The translations under genes and the position numbers were made by a program. The notes beneath the pieces were generated by a model. That model was not told where the DNA came from. It saw only the letters and a program-made list of their open reading frames with translations, and made no database searches. From JAMHWD01 sp035911135 (lineage in GTDB: Bacteria > Pseudomonadota > Alphaproteobacteria > Micavibrionales > Micavibrionaceae): DNA of 64,000 nucleotides. Each line of letters opens with the position of its first letter. The first letter of the stretch is position 1. The DNA lies in contig JAMHWD010000045.1 in NCBI GenBank assembly GCA_035911135.1, forward strand, positions 62,001-126,000, in the 5' to 3' direction. Shown piece after piece: positions 37,281 through 45,509 of this stretch.

Positions 37281-38705
37281 TCAAGCCGCTTCTTTTTTCT
37301 GCCCCGTCAGCCAAAGATCAAGATCGCGTAGCGCGCGGATTGAATAGGCCTTCTTGCGGTCCTTGCCCTTTAGCTTTTTGCGTTTTCCATTGGGCTGTAC
37401 GACATGCATCATGTCTTCGGTGGGCGGGGGCATCAGCCCGAAATTGATATTCATGGGCTGGAAGGTCTCGGCCTGCGCGCCGCCTGTGATGTGGTTCAGT
37501 AACGCGCCATGGGCTGTTGTCGCGGGCGGGATATCGGCCGCGCCGCCCAGAATTTCGGCGGCGGCAAAACGTCCGGCCATCAATCCCACAGAGGCGCTCT
37601 CGACATAGCCTTCGCAGCCTGTGACTTGCCCGGCGAAACGCAGCGCAGGGCGGCATTTTAGCCGCAGCGTTTCATCCAGCAATTTGGGCGAATTGATAAA
37701 GGTATTGCGGTGTAAGCCGCCAAGCCGGGCAAATTCGGCATTCTCAAGGCCGGGGATCATTTTGAATACGCGTGTTTGTTCGCCCCATTTCATCTTGGTC
37801 TGGAATCCCACGATGTTATAAAGCGTGCCCAGCGCGTTATCCTGACGCAGCTGCACGACCGCATAGGGCTGTTCATTTGTATGCGGGTTGAACAGGCCGA
37901 CCGGTTTCATCGGTCCAAAACGCAGTGTCTCAATGCCGCGGCTTGCCATGATTTCCACGGGCATGCAGCCTTCGAAATAAGGCGTGTCCTGTTCCTGCTC
38001 GGCCAGAGTTTTGGAGCCGGATGGCAGTTCCCATTCCTTGAACAGGCCATATTCAGCCTTGAGTAATTCCTGCACAAAGGATTCATACTGCGCCTTGTCC
38101 ATGGGGCAGTTGATGTAATCCTTGCCTGTACCCGCCGGGCCTTCCTTGTCATAGCGCGACTGGAACCATGCGATGTTCATATCAATGCTTTCGCGGTGGA
38201 CGATTGGCGCGATGGCATCGAAGAAAGAAAGCGCGCCTTCGCCTGTTAAATCAGCGATCGCCTTGGCAAGATTATCGGAGGTCAGCGGGCCTGTGGCGAT
38301 GATGACATGTTCCCACTCGGCTGGCGGCAGGCCTGTAATCTCGCCGCGCTCTATCGTGATATTGGGATGTTCCGACAAGGCTTTTGTCACGCCGCCGGAA
38401 AAAATGTCACGGTCAACAGCGAGCGCCCCGCCAGCCGGAACGGCGGCCTTGTCGCCTTCGCGCATGATGATGGAATCCATCTTTCGCATTTCCGCATGCA
38501 GCAGGCCAACGGCATTAAAATCAGGATCATCCGAGCGAAAGGAATTGGAGCAGACCAGTTCGGCGCAGTAATCGGTTGAATGCGCCTGTGTGCCGCGGAC
38601 GGGCCTCATTTCATGCAGGATAACTTTCACGCCCATATTGGCGGCCTGCCATGCGGCTTCTGATCCGGCGAGACCTGCGCCGATGATGTGTAAAACTTTT
38701 GACAT
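37281..38705 (-). CDS. trmFO: methylenetetrahydrofolate-tRNA-(uracil-5-)-methyltransferase
   Basis: FAD- and folate-dependent enzyme that makes 5-methyluridine at position 54 of tRNA. The 474-residue protein starts at ATG 38705, right before the dinucleotide-binding motif in VLHIIGAGLAGSEAAWQ. An upstream frame to 38792 lacks homology. Family segments HEMRPVRGTQAHSTDYCAEL, CSNSFRSDD and RNTFINSPKLL are present, and the C-terminal Lys-rich tail is usual. It converges with the small gene at 36990. Its start faces the alpha-CA-like gene, so the 85-base spacer holds both promoters. Confidence 0.96.
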   Translation of the reverse strand: MSKVLHIIGAGLAGSEAAWQAANMGVKVILHEMRPVRGTQAHSTDYCAELVCSNSFRSDDPDFNAVGLLHAEMRKMDSIIMREGDKAAVPAGGALAVDRDIFSGGVTKALSEHPNITIERGEITGLPPAEWEHVIIATGPLTSDNLAKAIADLTGEGALSFFDAIAPIVHRESIDMNIAWFQSRYDKEGPAGTGKDYINCPMDKAQYESFVQELLKAEYGLFKEWELPSGSKTLAEQEQDTPYFEGCMPVEIMASRGIETLRFGPMKPVGLFNPHTNEQPYAVVQLRQDNALGTLYNIVGFQTKMKWGEQTRVFKMIPGLENAEFARLGGLHRNTFINSPKLLDETLRLKCRPALRFAGQVTGCEGYVESASVGLMAGRFAAAEILGGAADIPPATTAHGALLNHITGGAQAETFQPMNINFGLMPPPTEDMMHVVQPNGKRKKLKGKDRKKAYSIRALRDLDLWLTGQKKEAA

Positions 38706-38790
38706 GCCTGATATCTTCCTTGTTCCGGGGCGGGGGCACTGTACACTTTTTGCATTACAGGAATCAAGGAAACGGGAGTATTTTTCAATC

Positions 38791-39783
38791 ATGACATCAT
38801 GGAAATCCGCTTTGTGCGCCGGTGTGGCGCTTATCTGCTTCTCTGGCCCGGCTCTGGCCGAGCAAGGATTTCGCGCGCCGCCGCCGCCCTATGCCGATCT
38901 TGCGCCCCAATCTTCCGTGAAATCGGAGGCCCAGAAACAGGATGAGGCCATGAAAGCGGTATTGAGCAGCGCTGAGGAAAGCGTGCTGGTTGAGCCTGCC
39001 GCAGGCGAGGTTAAAAAAGAGGTCGTGAAGGAAACGGTCACGGAAACAAAAACAGTTGTTGAAACTGAAATCAAGGATGTGAAAGAAGACGTCAAGGAAG
39101 AAGCAGCAAAGGCTGAAAAAGTTGCTGAAGCGCCTGTTGCCGCCGCGCAGCCTTACGGCCGCCCCGTAGGCAAGGACGTTTGCGCCAGCGGCGTGGAGCA
39201 ATCCCCTGTCAATATCGCCCAGTTCAAGCAGAACCCGGCCTTGCAAAAACTCAAAGTCGCTTACCAGCCCGTACCGCTGCAGATCGTAAACACGGGCCGC
39301 ACCATTCAGGTTATCATCCCGCCGGGCAGCAAGTTTATGTCGGGCGAGGTGATGTATGATCTGGCGCATGTTGAATTTCATACGCCAAGCGAACATTACA
39401 TGGATGGCGCGCCGTACCCGATGGAAATGCAGCTCGTGCATAAATCAGAAGGCGGCGAGATGGCTATTGTTTCCGTGATGCTCAAACTGGGCGCGGAGAA
39501 TCCGGCGATCAAGAAAATCTGGGAAAATATCCCGCCCGCCGCCGGCGAGAATGCTCCCAAGGATATCTTGTTCTCGGCCACAGAACTTCTGCCGATGCAG
39601 GGGATGTATTACACCTATGAAGGGTCACTGACATCGCCGCCCTGCACCGAAGGCGTGAAATGGCATGTCCTGCAGAACCCGATCGAGCTTTCCGAAGATC
39701 AGCTGCGGGGCTTCCAGTCGCTGTTCCTCTTTAATGCCCGGTCAGTTCAGCCGCTTAATGGTCGCCTTATCGAAGGCAATTAA
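38791..39783 (+). CDS. alpha-carbonic anhydrase-like periplasmic protein with altered zinc site
   Basis: The protein has 330 residues. The signal peptide ends at ALAEQG (about residue 24). A charged Glu/Lys/Val-rich linker (about 45-125) precedes an alpha-CA fold (about 128-330). Fold marks are CASGVEQSPVNI, FHTPSEH and YEGSLTSPPCTEGVKWHVL, with two cysteines placed for the usual disulfide. Compared with active bacterial enzymes (FHFHTPSEH and LEAHFVH), the first zinc histidine is Glu (VEFHTPSEH) and the third is Gln (MEMQLVH). The proton-shuttle His in NNGH is Arg (NTGR). By eye the protein should not bind zinc in the normal way, as in vertebrate carbonic anhydrase-related proteins. Confidence 0.85.
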   Translation: MTSWKSALCAGVALICFSGPALAEQGFRAPPPPYADLAPQSSVKSEAQKQDEAMKAVLSSAEESVLVEPAAGEVKKEVVKETVTETKTVVETEIKDVKEDVKEEAAKAEKVAEAPVAAAQPYGRPVGKDVCASGVEQSPVNIAQFKQNPALQKLKVAYQPVPLQIVNTGRTIQVIIPPGSKFMSGEVMYDLAHVEFHTPSEHYMDGAPYPMEMQLVHKSEGGEMAIVSVMLKLGAENPAIKKIWENIPPAAGENAPKDILFSATELLPMQGMYYTYEGSLTSPPCTEGVKWHVLQNPIELSEDQLRGFQSLFLFNARSVQPLNGRLIEGN

Positions 39784-39792
39784 AGCCTCGCT

Positions 39793-41085
39793 TTACCCCC
39801 AGAACTCCTCGCTGTCCGGGATGCGGGCGAAGGCAATCTTCGTGCCGACATGCCCGGCCAGCGTTTTGGGCGGCAGGCCCAATGTCACTGTTTCTTTTTT
39901 ATATTTTGTTTGCAGGTGATCGAGCGCCTTGGCGAGGGCTTCGTTTTTTTGCGCCTTTATGGCTGGCGACTGCGCGGTCTGCGGCTGATCGAAAAGATCA
40001 TAGGTCACGTCCTGCGGTTCGCGCAGCGACATTAAAAGCGTGGAGACTTTTTTAAAGCGCAGCGGTGACGTTCCATAGACGGGGCGGATATCATCCATCA
40101 TTTCCGTCCATAATTCATCCAGCCGCGCCAGAAACATAAATGGATCGCAGCTATGGGAGATATAAATCTCGCGCTGCCATCTCATGCCATCAACCGTCCG
40201 CACGCCAAAACCCAGAGCGCCGGCATAAAGGCCATTCCGGCGCAGGCGCTGCACCGCCTTGGTGAGCAAGCGTCTTGCCATCAGGCGTGTTTTATCGGGG
40301 GCGCGCAAGGCCGGGTCCAGCACGCGGCTATGGCCGATCATGGCCTTGCGGCCTGTTTCCTGATGCGGGAAATCATAACCATGCAGCCAGTACCAGAAGC
40401 GCTCGCCCTCCACGCTGCCCCATATCTTGCGGGCATGCTTGGGGGCAATATTCCAGAAGGCCTCGATGGAAGGGATGCCGGCCTTGATCAGGCGGCGCTC
40501 CATATTCGCGCCAATGCCGGGCAGGTCGGTCAGCCTAAGTCCAAAAAGCGCATCCTTGAGATTATCGGGCCTGAGGATTACCAGCCCATCGGGTTTTTGC
40601 ATGTCCGAGGCAATCTTGGCCAGCAGGGAATTGGGCGCGATACCGATCGAGCATTTAATATATTCGCCGACATTTTTTTTAAGTCCGGCCTTGATGCGCG
40701 CGGCCACATCACGGGCGGCATCCTCATTGCGCCGGGCAGGAGGTAGGCGGCTGGCAAGCTCGTCAATCGACCAGATTTTATCAATCGGCGTATGCCGCGC
40801 GACTTCGGACACCACCTTGTCATGGTATTGCACGTATTTATCATGATGCGCCGTAACGCAGATCAGCTTGGGGCACATCATTCTGGCGTCCCGGATAATC
40901 GTGCCGGTCTTGATGCCATAGAGTTTAGCCTCGGGCGAGGCGGCGATCGCGCAGGTATAGGGCGTATCCATCGGCACGACCGCAACAGGCCTGCCGCGCA
41001 AATGCGGATTTTCCTGCTGCTCAACGCTGGCGAAATAGCTGTTGAGGTCCAAAAACAGCCATTTGAGTTCTTTTTCCGGGATCAT
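39793..41085 (-). CDS. Y-family DNA polymerase (DinB/UmuC-like)
   Basis: Translesion polymerase of 430 residues. The catalytic acidic residues are in FLDLNSYFASVEQ (Asp and Ser near the start) and in WSIDELASRL, where the family core SxDE is kept although the following residues differ from the common SIDEAYLD. A helix-hairpin-helix-like segment LTDLPGIGANMERRL lies near residue 185, and the little-finger domain follows. The C-terminus lacks a clear beta-clamp motif. A perfect SOS box lies 22 bases upstream, so LexA control is expected. I cannot tell from sequence whether it equals DinB or an alphaproteobacterial UmuC-like enzyme. Confidence 0.85.
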   Translation of the reverse strand: MIPEKELKWLFLDLNSYFASVEQQENPHLRGRPVAVVPMDTPYTCAIAASPEAKLYGIKTGTIIRDARMMCPKLICVTAHHDKYVQYHDKVVSEVARHTPIDKIWSIDELASRLPPARRNEDAARDVAARIKAGLKKNVGEYIKCSIGIAPNSLLAKIASDMQKPDGLVILRPDNLKDALFGLRLTDLPGIGANMERRLIKAGIPSIEAFWNIAPKHARKIWGSVEGERFWYWLHGYDFPHQETGRKAMIGHSRVLDPALRAPDKTRLMARRLLTKAVQRLRRNGLYAGALGFGVRTVDGMRWQREIYISHSCDPFMFLARLDELWTEMMDDIRPVYGTSPLRFKKVSTLLMSLREPQDVTYDLFDQPQTAQSPAIKAQKNEALAKALDHLQTKYKKETVTLGLPPKTLAGHVGTKIAFARIPDSEEFWG

Positions 41086-41107
41086 GTGACATCATATCAC
41101 ACAAAAA

Positions 41108-41122
41108 GAACAAAACAAGAAC
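41108..41122 (-). promoter_or_regulatory. LexA (SOS) box
   Basis: On the minus strand the sequence reads GTTC, seven bases, GTTC, exactly the alphaproteobacterial LexA operator. It is 22 bases before the ATG of the Y-family polymerase and within its presumed promoter. The divergent TerB-like gene starts about 100 bases away and may not be affected. Confidence 0.85.
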
Positions 41123-41219
41123 ATTTTTGAAGCAGCTTCAGGGCGGGTTTTAAGCAATTCGTAAGCTTATTGGGTAAGAATGAAAAATCGGCTAGAATGC
41201 AAAAGGGCAAGGGGCCATC

Positions 41220-41732
41220 ATGCAGGATATCAACAAGCACAAGAGAAAAGCGGTCACGGAAAGCCAGCTCTATATGTGGCGGACCCTTTTTGCCATGTCA
41301 CATGCTGATGATAATGTCAGTGAAAATGAAATTCGTTTGATGTCCGAGGTTCTGGAAGATATTCCCTTCACGGAGGAGCAGAAAATCCTGCTCAAGGACG
41401 ATATCAAAAACCCCAAGGATATTACCGATATGTTCGGGCACATCACCGATGTGCGCGATCAGGCGGAGTTTTTTCATTTCGCGCGTGAGATGGTCTGGGC
41501 CGATGGCGATTTCGGCAAGGAAGAGCAGGATATTCTGCTCAAGCTCAAGAAAATGCACCTGCAAAGCGCGGATCTGGACGATCTGGTGGGCAATGTTAAT
41601 CTGCAATTTGCCGATGATGATAGCAATGGGAACGGGACGTTCCGGGACGCCAGCCAGACCGCATCCAAGACGCTCAATCGCCGCGGCCTTGTTTTTTCCT
41701 TCCGTGACAGGTTTTTATCCGGTTTGCGATAA
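41220..41732 (+). CDS. TerB-like protein
   Basis: The protein has 170 residues. Two helical units contain acidic motifs of the TerB type: AMSHADDNVSENEIRLMSEVL (about 22-42) and MVWADGDFGKEEQDILLKL (about 89-107). TerB-like domains are all-helical metal-binding modules first known from tellurite resistance but widespread with other roles. The C-terminal 50 residues are polar and basic. AAGGGGCC lies just before ATG 41220. It stands divergent from the SOS-regulated polymerase. There are no other ter genes nearby, so a tellurite role is not indicated. Confidence 0.7.
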   Translation: MQDINKHKRKAVTESQLYMWRTLFAMSHADDNVSENEIRLMSEVLEDIPFTEEQKILLKDDIKNPKDITDMFGHITDVRDQAEFFHFAREMVWADGDFGKEEQDILLKLKKMHLQSADLDDLVGNVNLQFADDDSNGNGTFRDASQTASKTLNRRGLVFSFRDRFLSGLR

Positions 41733-41801
41733 TTTTATTGATTTTCATAAGTTTAGGTCTCTATAACGGATGAAATTCATATTTCACCGGAGCAGAGCTG
41801 T

Positions 41802-42494
41802 ATGTCCAAAAATCAGGAAAGCTGGCGCAAGGCGCTGGATTTTATCTACGCGCAGGATGATTTCCTGAACTATGACGGCTCCACAGTCGCACATACAAGG
41901 TTAGGCAAGGCCTTTAGCAGCGCCGCCAAGCCGGAATATATCGCGACATTGCTGGGCAGTGCTGCGGAGATTGCACTCTCGCCAGCATCTGAACTGCCGG
42001 CGGGTTTTATTACCGGCAGTAATTTACTGAGCGTCGTTATGGCCTCAACATTGTTTAAATGGATGCTGGTGCAAAAGCGGGATTTTTATTTCGATACCCA
42101 GAAAAAAACTGCCGGTTCTGATGAACCTAAAATCCTGAGCGAGCTTAAAAAGCATAAATTATGGGGTGGAATCGGTATGCTTATGGATGCGACCTTCTGG
42201 GTATCAGATATTTTGCGGAATCAGGAAGAAATCGGATTGGGCCAGGACAGTATGGTTGATGGACACCGCGTTGGCACGATGGTGCTATATCTGGGATATT
42301 GCTGGCGTGCCCAGCAGGTATTGGACGGGAACTGGTCGGTCACAACCAAAAAGCCGGGCCAGAAGAAATACAGCCTGAAAGACGCCGCCGAGAAGCTGGG
42401 CTTTTCCGGAGGCAAGGCTCTCCCGCAGCCTTCATCGCGGGTGATGGCATCAACGGTGGAACAGCAGGCCGTTACGTTGGAAGCGGATATCTGA
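41802..42494 (+). CDS. protein of unknown function with hydrophobic segments
   Basis: The protein has 230 residues. Moderately hydrophobic stretches near residues 65-90 and 125-140 could be membrane-associated helices, and the C-terminal 60 residues are polar with a SLKDAAEKLGF segment. There is no signal peptide and no family I recognise. AGAGC lies 10 bases before ATG 41802. It starts 70 bases after the TerB-like gene on the same strand, so they may be co-transcribed. It converges with a lipoprotein gene. Confidence 0.65.
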   Translation: MSKNQESWRKALDFIYAQDDFLNYDGSTVAHTRLGKAFSSAAKPEYIATLLGSAAEIALSPASELPAGFITGSNLLSVVMASTLFKWMLVQKRDFYFDTQKKTAGSDEPKILSELKKHKLWGGIGMLMDATFWVSDILRNQEEIGLGQDSMVDGHRVGTMVLYLGYCWRAQQVLDGNWSVTTKKPGQKKYSLKDAAEKLGFSGGKALPQPSSRVMASTVEQQAVTLEADI

Positions 42495-42505
42495 TTTTTA
42501 AATAG

Positions 42506-43060
42506 TTACTGAAACAGCATCACGCTGGCACCGGTGAAAAGCTCTTCGCCAAGCGTGGGCGCGCTGTACGGATTGCCCGCATAGGATTTCCCGTCAAATT
42601 TCAGGCGCACATTCTGCGTATTCGTGGTCTCGTGCCCGGACAGGCGTACTGACAGGTCTTTCCATCCATGAGAAGTGCTGGAGAGGATATGCACCGGCGC
42701 GCGCAAGGGGCGGATGATCCCGGCAGACGTGAAATGATCGTTATGGGCCTGCATCACCAGCAGCGTACAGCCATGCTTGCCACACCAGAATCCATACGGT
42801 GTTTTCATGAGGATAAGCGCATCACGGCGCCGGTCATTGTTCAGGTCAAAGCGCTTGATATCATAGGTCGAGGCGGCGGGGGCCTGAATTTCCTGCAGAT
42901 GTTGCGTGAGGCTGGCCCGCAGCTGGGCATCGCTGGGGTCGATGATCCCGGCGGGCGTTGGGGGCATGGGCGGTGTCGGCGGGGCATCATGGCCGCATCC
43001 GGCCAGCAATGCAGGCAGGGCGAGCAACAACAGCAATAAAGGGCGCGGTAATCGTTTCAT
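42506..43060 (-). CDS. predicted lipoprotein
   Basis: The protein has 184 residues. The Leu-rich signal peptide ends in lipobox LAGC with the lipid-bearing cysteine at residue 22. A Pro-rich spacer (PPTPPMPPTP) follows, then a compact domain with DIKRFDLNNDRRRDALILM. That segment has the Asp/Asn spacing of a calcium-binding FG-GAP/EF-hand-like loop (DLNNDRRRD). A CxxxxC-type pair (FWCGKHGCTL) may form a disulfide. No named family is recognised. The gene converges with the gene at 41802 and diverges from fdxA. Confidence 0.7.
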   Translation of the reverse strand: MKRLPRPLLLLLLALPALLAGCGHDAPPTPPMPPTPAGIIDPSDAQLRASLTQHLQEIQAPAASTYDIKRFDLNNDRRRDALILMKTPYGFWCGKHGCTLLVMQAHNDHFTSAGIIRPLRAPVHILSSTSHGWKDLSVRLSGHETTNTQNVRLKFDGKSYAGNPYSAPTLGEELFTGASVMLFQ

Positions 43061-43197
43061 GATTGTATTGGTATGCCTTTTTATAATGATTCTGCCAAGG
43101 CAAGGCGCTCAAAAAACTCAATGTTTTCCCTATTGCTTCATCGGGGGGCAGGCGTTATTCTGCGGGCCATTAATATTTCTGGAGTTTCTCAAAGCCC

Positions 43198-43536
43198 ATG
43201 ACCTTCGTTGTCACCGATGTTTGCATACGCTGCAAATATACAGATTGCGTTGAAGTCTGCCCCGTGGATTGTTTCTATGAGGGCGAGAATATGCTCGTCA
43301 TCAACCCGGATGAATGCATTGATTGCGGCGTGTGCGAGCCGGAATGCCCGATCGAGGCGATTGTCCCGGATTCCGATCCAAAGGGTGATGCCTGGCTGGA
43401 GTTGAACCGGGATTACTCGGCGAAATGGCCCAATATCACAAAAGCCAAGCCTGCTATGGCGGAAGCCGAGGAGATGAAAGCCGTGGAAGGCAAGTTCGAG
43501 AAATTTTTCAGTGAAAATCCCGGCGAGGGAGACTAA
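43198..43536 (+). CDS. fdxA: 7Fe ferredoxin
   Basis: The protein has 112 residues. The N-terminal CIRCKYTDCVEVCPVDCF and the later CIDCGVCEPECP give the cysteine spacing of FdxA-type ferredoxins with one 3Fe-4S and one 4Fe-4S cluster. The C-terminal extension (WPNITKAKPAMAEAEEMK) is the normal one for the alphaproteobacterial/Azotobacter FdxI type. It is an electron carrier with unknown dedicated partners. ATG 43198 directly precedes the conserved TFVVTD. It is followed about 70 bases later by cysK. Confidence 0.94.
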   Translation: MTFVVTDVCIRCKYTDCVEVCPVDCFYEGENMLVINPDECIDCGVCEPECPIEAIVPDSDPKGDAWLELNRDYSAKWPNITKAKPAMAEAEEMKAVEGKFEKFFSENPGEGD

Positions 43537-43603
43537 CAGCCCTTTAAATTGTTCTATATACTGATGATCCGTCAGGATTCTATTGTGTTAGGAGAATATA
43601 AAA

Positions 43604-44617
43604 ATGGCCGAGATCCCATCCATCAAACACGAGGGCAAGCCCTTGAAGCCTCAGGCCGAATACCGCGGCAAGGTTTATGATTCCATTCTGGATACGATCG
43701 GCGGCACGCCTTTGGTGCGGGTTTCCAAATTTATGGCCAAATACGGGCTTGAGGCCGATGTACTGGCCAAGCTGGAATTCTTTAATCCGCTGGCCTCGGT
43801 CAAGGACCGCATTGGCTTTGCCATGATCGAAGATGCCGAGCGCGCCGGAAAAATCACGCCGGGTAAGACGGTTATTGTCGAGCCGACATCGGGTAATACA
43901 GGTATTGCGCTGGCCTTTGTCTGCGCCGCCAAGGGATACCGTCTGATCCTGACCATGCCCGAAAGCATGTCGATCGAGCGCCGCAAGATGCTGCGTTTCT
44001 TCGGGGCGGAGCTGGTGCTGACAGCCGCCGAAAAAGGCATGAAGGGCGCGATCCAGAAGGCGCAGGAAATTGCCGCCGAGCAAGGCGATGCCTTCATCCC
44101 CAGCCAGTTTGACAACCCCGCCAACCCGCAAGTCCACCGCGAGACAACAGCTGAGGAAATCTGGCACGATACGCAAGGCAAGGTCGATATCCTGATCGCC
44201 GGCGTGGGTACTGGCGGCACCTTGAGCGGAATCGCGCAGGTCATCAAATCCCGCAAGCCGGGTTTCAAAGTCTATGCCGTTGAGCCAAAGGACAGCCCCG
44301 TTATCGCGGGCGGCGAGCCGGGTCCGCACAAAATTCAGGGGATTGGCGCCGGTTTCGTGCCGGAGAACCTGAACAAGGATCTGGTCGATGAGATTATCCA
44401 TGTCACCAATGATCAGGCCTTTGCCACGGCACGTGATGTGGCGATGGTTGAGGGGATTCCTTGCGGCATTTCATCGGGCGCGGCCTTTGCGGCCGCAATT
44501 CAGGTGGGCCGTATGCCGGAAAACAAAGGCAAGACAATTGTTACGATCGTGCCATCCTTTGCCGAGCGCTATATCTCCACCGCTTTGTTTGAAAATATTG
44601 ACAGCAGCAAAGGTTAG
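43604..44617 (+). CDS. cysK: cysteine synthase A (O-acetylserine sulfhydrylase)
   Basis: PLP-dependent enzyme that joins O-acetylserine and sulfide to cysteine. The 337-residue protein has the PLP lysine in ASVKDRIGF, the substrate loop EPTSGNTGIAL, and the glycine-rich phosphate loop GVGTGGTLSGI. The C-terminal GIPCGISSGAAFAAA is conserved. An N-terminal extension of about 20 residues before YDSILDTIGGTPLV is slightly longer than usual. AGGAGAA lies before ATG 43604. No serine acetyltransferase gene is adjacent. Confidence 0.96.
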   Translation: MAEIPSIKHEGKPLKPQAEYRGKVYDSILDTIGGTPLVRVSKFMAKYGLEADVLAKLEFFNPLASVKDRIGFAMIEDAERAGKITPGKTVIVEPTSGNTGIALAFVCAAKGYRLILTMPESMSIERRKMLRFFGAELVLTAAEKGMKGAIQKAQEIAAEQGDAFIPSQFDNPANPQVHRETTAEEIWHDTQGKVDILIAGVGTGGTLSGIAQVIKSRKPGFKVYAVEPKDSPVIAGGEPGPHKIQGIGAGFVPENLNKDLVDEIIHVTNDQAFATARDVAMVEGIPCGISSGAAFAAAIQVGRMPENKGKTIVTIVPSFAERYISTALFENIDSSKG

Positions 44618-44657
44618 ATATAGGTTTTCATAATAAAATTTGCGGAGGTTTTAAGTA

Positions 44658-44975
44658 ATGTCTCAAAGCGACAATAGGCACAGTGAAGCGCAGATACGTT
44701 TAACCAGTATTCTTGATGACATGGCCACAGGACGTATTCCTGCGGTGCAGACCCTCAAATCCATTACAGCGCGTATATTTCCGGGCAAGCCGGAAAAATC
44801 CGATCAGGTCATGAGCCTGATTTCCGATAGCGTTCAATCTGGAAAGCTGGAACGTCTGGCGCGTCAGGCGGGCGGAGAGTTCAAGCCTGCCAGCGAGATA
44901 CGAGACATCGGCATGCGCCCGGAAAAGATGGATATTGCCTTCCGTGTGCCGGCACCGGAATCTGAACCTGCCTAA
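44658..44975 (+). CDS. small soluble protein of unknown function
   Basis: The protein has 105 residues, predominantly helical in its first 80, with no signal peptide, cysteine or known motif. GGAGG precedes ATG 44658. It begins 40 bases after cysK on the same strand and is probably in the same transcript. The stop is nine bases from the end of a convergent gene. I do not recognise the family, and co-location with cysK is too weak to suggest a role. Confidence 0.6.
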   Translation: MSQSDNRHSEAQIRLTSILDDMATGRIPAVQTLKSITARIFPGKPEKSDQVMSLISDSVQSGKLERLARQAGGEFKPASEIRDIGMRPEKMDIAFRVPAPESEPA

Positions 44976-44984
44976 GGGGATTGC

Positions 44985-45383
44985 CTAATCTTTTGATTTT
45001 GGTTTTTTGGTCATGGCCATGATGGCATCGACATGGCCTTTGGAGACCTTGCCTTTTTTGCGCGGCACGCCGCTGCCCTCAAGGCCGAATGTCAGGCCGC
45101 CATTACCGGCAACAGCCTTGAGCAGCTCAAGCCCAAAATTTTCTTCCTGCTGCGCGGCCGCCTGTTTTTTGGATGTCTTGCTTTCATCGCGGCTGGAACG
45201 GCCGGAAAGGATGCGCTCAATATTATAGGCAATAATGCCGGTCAGATGCGAGCGGGTCAGTGCCAGAAGGAGCTTTTGGTCCTCCGCGCACCATGAAATA
45301 ACCATTTGCCGGGCTTTGACGGCATTGCCATTGGTTTTGAGAAGAGCTTCCCTGATGCGCTTTTCGGCATATTCGCGTGACAT
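44985..45383 (-). CDS. small basic protein of unknown function
   Basis: The protein has 132 residues from the ATG at 45383, which has AAGGAAG seven bases upstream on the minus strand; a longer frame to 45467 lacks a ribosome-binding site. The N-terminal half is helical (YAEKRIREALLKTNGNAVKARQ resembles a short helix-turn-helix such as in Fis-type ends, but this is only an impression). The C-terminus is Lys- and Gly-rich. It diverges from the LysR-type regulator at 45510. No family was assigned. Confidence 0.6.
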   Translation of the reverse strand: MSREYAEKRIREALLKTNGNAVKARQMVISWCAEDQKLLLALTRSHLTGIIAYNIERILSGRSSRDESKTSKKQAAAQQEENFGLELLKAVAGNGGLTFGLEGSGVPRKKGKVSKGHVDAIMAMTKKPKSKD

Positions 45384-45509
45384 AGATGGCTTCCTTTTTT
45401 GTGAAAAAGCTTCTTCTTTCAGCATTGCATAAACCGGGCCAAATATAAAGCTTTTGAAGCCCTGCATCCCCTTGCCGCGCCGCGCCGAAGCCAGTACAGT
45501 GGGAGGGCC

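Noticed and set aside
41220..41732. Tellurite-resistance function for the TerB-like gene
   Set aside because: No terC, terD or terZ genes are nearby; the domain alone does not show this role.
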